NCBI RefSeq assembly: GCF_041260155.1
Contig: NC_091948.1
Coordinates: 6,696,001 to 6,760,000, forward strand
Source: Ptychodera flava
Lineage: Eukaryota > Hemichordata > Enteropneusta > Ptychoderidae
Reading direction: 5' to 3'
DNA length: 64,000 nucleotides
Shown here: positions 62,601-64,000 of the stretch, one piece after another
Layout: every line of letters begins with the position of its first letter
Position numbering within the stretch: the first letter of the stretch is position 1
Position numbers and translations under genes: made by a program
The notes under the pieces: generated by a model
What the model saw: the letters and a program-made list of their open reading frames with translations, nothing else
Told to the model about the DNA's origin: nothing
Database searches by the model: none

Positions 62601-64000
62601 TAGATAGGTATTTCTTTTGACGTAACTACGCTTATGAATATTCATATACTTGCAAGAACCAACAGTCGCTGTGTCTGGCAGCGCGTGCTCACAGCTGCAC
62701 AGCGTAGTCTTCAAATGCAGGCCCACCGTGGACTCACACAAAACAAGGCAAAACGACTGTGGAGAGTCTATGGATTACCTAGCAATGACAATGCATTCTG
62801 TGGAAGTACATTCTGTAGAAGTTCTTCTTCATCATCAATTTTCCCAAAGTAACTAGTCTGCTGGGGTATTTGATGAAAAAAGTGCCTTTGAGGTTGTGTT
62901 AGTGGAGTTGCTCACCCCAACGACATTGAATAGAAGAATGAGTGTATAGCAAAGGACTTGCTCTTTGTCACTACCATGATAGGGAGTATCTCTAATACAC
63001 ACACACACACACACACACACACTTTGATTTTGAGAATTTTTAACCTCTGCATTGCCATGGTTTGGCCAAATCATTGGTCATCAATTGTGATTGTTGAGCT
63101 GTGTACAGGGACTTTTGGGGTTTGGGAGAGGTTAACTTGCATTCTCTCTGATTAGTGTTTTCTGTTTGTATGGCTGCCATGATCATGTTGTCCGCATAAT
63201 TTAGACTTAGATTTTATTTTCATACATATGTCACTTGCAGATGCAACATACTATACTTTCTGACAATAACACAGTTTTTCTCTGCACATGCTTCATAGAA
63301 TATTTAACCAACTTATTAAAATAAGTTTTTAAGGATATTTTTGAAGGCTCTATTGCGGTAAAATACTCCTTTCTGTAAGATGATACTATTTGTAGTTGTG
63401 GCAGTACTATGTTATGTGTTCGATCACAGTCTTGGCTCCAGCTACCTGACTTTTGTGATGGCGTGCTCTTCTGTGTACATTTTCTGATTTCTGTGTGATC
63501 AGATCATCGATAACTTGTTTATTCAGGAATTAGAAATATTTACAGCAGCACCACTTTAATAGTAATCTTAAACTGTTTTATATCAAAAAAGGACTTGGCA
63601 ACTTAGGTTGTAATGAGCAACATACAGACGTGATAATTGTACATTGGGAATTCCACAATTATTTTGTTACGATAGTCTAATTTTCCTACCTGTTTTGATT
63701 TCTTTTGGCAGTCAACATTGGGTAGTGGCAGTCTGGGATCGGTTTCCTCATCTCATTCTGTGCCATCGTACAGCAGTCCCAGCACCACGTCTTCGTCGAC
63801 CATGTCGGCAAATGTCTCGGCAGCATTGGGTTTCTCTACAAGTACGGCTACTACTTCTTCAACGACAACGAAAGCGACAACACAGAGTACATCCAGCAGT
63901 AAGAGCGCCCTCAACCTTCCCCCTGGCATGCCTCCGTTGCTAAATCAGCTGGCAGCAGGACATCAGTACATCATGGCACCTGGCTTGCTTCCCGCCTATG
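38692..64000 (+). CDS. UBAP2: UBAP2/UBAP2L (Lingerer) orthologue, 5' fifteen exons
   Basis: A ubiquitin-associated, RNA-binding protein; family members promote stress-granule assembly, and fly Lingerer binds related RNA-granule partners. Exons: 38692-38811, 42503-42586, 47227-47340, 51076-51310, 54391-54531, 54718-54763, 55342-55463, 56111-56469, 56844-57053, 57787-57959, 59306-59513, 60123-60210, 60426-60664, 61902-62111, 63712-64000+. Phases agree throughout, giving 879 residues so far. The start MMSTVG resembles vertebrate MMTSVS/G. The UBA domain is at about 55-105 (DVTGKSQDEVMVALHD). An Arg/Asp/Gly-rich RGG-like region spans about 135-248. The EEWG..GDWGGDL block is at 298-310. IPASAVEMP with QFGALEFGS (478-508) matches the signature of the UBAP2/Lingerer domain. 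A long Ser/Thr-rich tail leads to LNLPPGMPPLL and YIMAPGLLPAY. The 3' exons lie beyond the window. Exon 4 has a weak GTTGGT donor. Confidence 0.95.
38812..42502. other. UBAP2 intron 1
   Basis: 3.7 kb, AT-rich. A short A-rich direct duplication ('attagaatttaaaaaaaa' twice) lies near 40915-40970. No coding exon or complete transposon recognised. Confidence 0.5.
43026..46196 (+). mobile_element. Full-length decayed hAT transposon in UBAP2 intron 2
   Basis: Ends CAGTGTTTTCTCCAGG and CCTGGAGAAAACACTG are inverted repeats, with a hAT-like CAGTG start. ACTTTC abuts both ends, a 6-bp target duplication (hAT elements usually give 8 bp). The left subterminal region is full of GCGCG words; the right carries three CCCCCCT words. 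It encodes one transposase on the plus strand, the same strand as the host gene. AATAAA signals lie near 45912-45935. Confidence 0.9.
43549..45792 (+). pseudogene. hAT transposase (ZMYM/ZNF862-like type), frameshifted
   Basis: Roughly 745 codons from MKRNRLITAFYKPKSDD to the stop at 45790-45792. In order: an acidic/basic N-terminus; a TTF/BED-like zinc finger (MRCKVC...TLKRHVNNGKH); the first catalytic region FYSILCDESTDIS; GFGSDGASVMTG with the second acidic residue; the hAT motif IHCVAHRLAL; the HDVRW motif; and the C-terminal dimerisation block CERGFSAQNKIKTSLRNRLE. The frame is broken about three times, near 43830 (one base lost by comparison with the reading sense), near 44350 and near 45570. 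The copy is therefore inactive but fairly young, since the rest is uninterrupted. Confidence 0.9.
46197..47226. other. UBAP2 intron 2, right part
   Basis: AT-rich intronic sequence after the hAT element. Nothing further recognised before the acceptor 'cctgccatgctag'. Confidence 0.5.
48088..50378. mobile_element. Outer non-autonomous hAT-like element in UBAP2 intron 3
   Basis: Inverted ends AGGGCTCGAAAT and ATTTCGAGCCCT. Both subterminal regions repeat CTACCAA/GGTAGT words (left: 48102-48183; right: 50293-50345). AATTAG flanks both sides. The element is about 760 bp once the inner insertion (48760-50291) is removed. No coding capacity seen. Confidence 0.85.
48760..50291. mobile_element. Inner hAT-like element nested in the outer element
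   Basis: Inverted ends AGGGCTCGAC and GTCAAGCCCT, with near-identical 8-bp flanks GCTACCAC and GCTACCAG (7/8). If the outermost C/G pair is counted as element, the flank is a perfect 6-bp CTACCA. Both subterminal regions repeat CTAGTCC/CTAGCCC words (48788-48846 and 50197-50270). It inserted into the left arm of the outer element and has no transposase. Confidence 0.85.
51316..51512. other. UBAP2 intron 4, first segment
   Basis: Short intronic stretch between exon 4 and the TA-flanked element. It begins with an in-frame TAA six bases into the intron. No poly(A) hexamer seen nearby. Confidence 0.5.
51513..52949. mobile_element. TA-flanked DNA element with 27-bp TIRs and repeated subterminal motif
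   Basis: Left end TACCGTAAAATTCCCAATTG and the right end in reverse complement are the same for about 27 bases (one difference). The word GAAGCCGCACC or GAGGCCGCACC recurs near both ends (51533, 51550, 51629, 52860). A TA at each end suggests a Tc1/mariner-pogo type target, which I infer from the flank only. About 1.4 kb, no transposase recognised. Confidence 0.8.
52950..54390. other. UBAP2 intron 4, last segment
   Basis: Holds the family A MITE at 53532-53769; otherwise featureless AT-rich intron ending in 'tttacttgctag'. Confidence 0.5.
53532..53769 (+). repeat. TTAA-type MITE, family A, in UBAP2 intron 4
   Basis: Bounded by TTAACCCTTTGGGTGCTG and GGCACTCAAAGGGTTAA. It is homologous, in opposite orientation, to 15011-15235. 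Confidence 0.8.
57174..57365. repeat. 192-bp TTAA-type MITE, family B, in UBAP2 intron 9
   Basis: Ends TTAAAGGTATACTGTCA and TGACTGTATACCTTTAA are near-perfect inverted repeats with TTAA at each tip. No coding capacity. Confidence 0.85.
57975..58257. repeat. MITE with TTAACCCTTTTCCTGCCA ends, in UBAP2 intron 10
   Basis: Left end TTATCCCTTTTCCTGCCA and right end TGGCAGGAAAAGGGTTAA. The phrase 'aaaacataatactgta' occurs twice inside. The ends resemble family A but the interior differs. Confidence 0.7.
58441..58650 (+). repeat. Dispersed MITE-like repeat, copy 4
   Basis: Contains 'aaattcaaaatggccgccatcc', 'ttaaaatgaacccccacaag' and the end 'gaggtgcgatctaccttaa', matching copies at 1, 9394 and 16058. 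The left terminus is not clear. Confidence 0.75.
59813..59932 (+). repeat. Dispersed repeat shared with the 21.3-kb locus, copy 2
   Basis: Runs from 'caagctttgactaaaa' to 'gtagctctgacaacacactc' in UBAP2 intron 11. It is the forward partner of 21272-21395. Confidence 0.75.
60690..61440 (+). repeat. 35-bp AT-rich minisatellite in UBAP2 intron 13
   Basis: About twenty copies of a unit around GATATATCATATATGGACGG plus TATTTTGATAATTTG. The left part is nearly perfect. A variant block (with 'ataatggatggtattttgataag' and 'gatagtacatatatatgg') appears twice 230 bp apart, at about 60968 and 61198, showing a higher-order duplication. Decayed copies extend to about 61580. It begins only about 27 bases after the exon 13 donor. 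Confidence 0.9.
62112..63711. other. UBAP2 intron 14
   Basis: Includes a GC-rich patch (about 62330-62470) with short inverted words (agaccctgcgattcgcg / cgcgacgcaaatcccagggtct). A (CA)n microsatellite lies at about 62998-63022. No coding exon recognised. Confidence 0.5.

Overview
This window is eukaryotic nuclear DNA from an animal. Genes are split by GT-AG introns, lie far apart, are AT-rich, and sit among many short DNA transposons. A mitochondrial creatine kinase together with a UBAP2/UBAP2L (Lingerer) gene that closely resembles the vertebrate proteins suggests an invertebrate deuterostome. A hemichordate or cephalochordate is my best guess, but the sequence alone does not settle it. I saw no bacterial operons, CRISPR array or rRNA, and no convincing tRNA.

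Layout from left to right. (1) 1-727: the last exon of a Kelch-repeat gene (+), preceded by a dispersed repeat in its intron. (2) 3132-3977: a secreted, dibasic-rich precursor (-) that looks like an undescribed neuropeptide prohormone. (3) 7430-9250: a two-exon mini-gene (-) that I assembled by splicing. It encodes an 84-residue protein with a signal peptide, a Thr/Asp/Ala-rich core and a C-terminal hydrophobic tail, resembling a GPI-anchored mini-mucin. (4) 14281-20539: a complete seven-exon mitochondrial creatine kinase (-), with a possible non-coding first exon near 25.76 kb. (5) 20.5-38.6 kb: no confident gene. It holds a transposon relic (29015-30079), a dimeric tandem repeat with an inverted solo copy, a ~205-bp tandem repeat and one tentative terminal exon (32962-33169). 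(6) 38692-64000: fifteen exons of a UBAP2/UBAP2L orthologue (+), still open at the window edge. Its introns carry a decayed full-length hAT transposon, a hAT-like element nested in another, a TA-flanked element with repeated subterminal motifs, several TTAA-type MITEs and a 35-bp minisatellite.

The genes are functionally unrelated: an energy-metabolism enzyme, an RNA-granule/ubiquitin-binding protein, a putative peptide hormone, a small surface protein and a Kelch protein. The most novel items are the prohormone candidate, the spliced mini-gene, and a set of hAT-like elements that share one terminal inverted repeat but each carry a different subterminal motif array.
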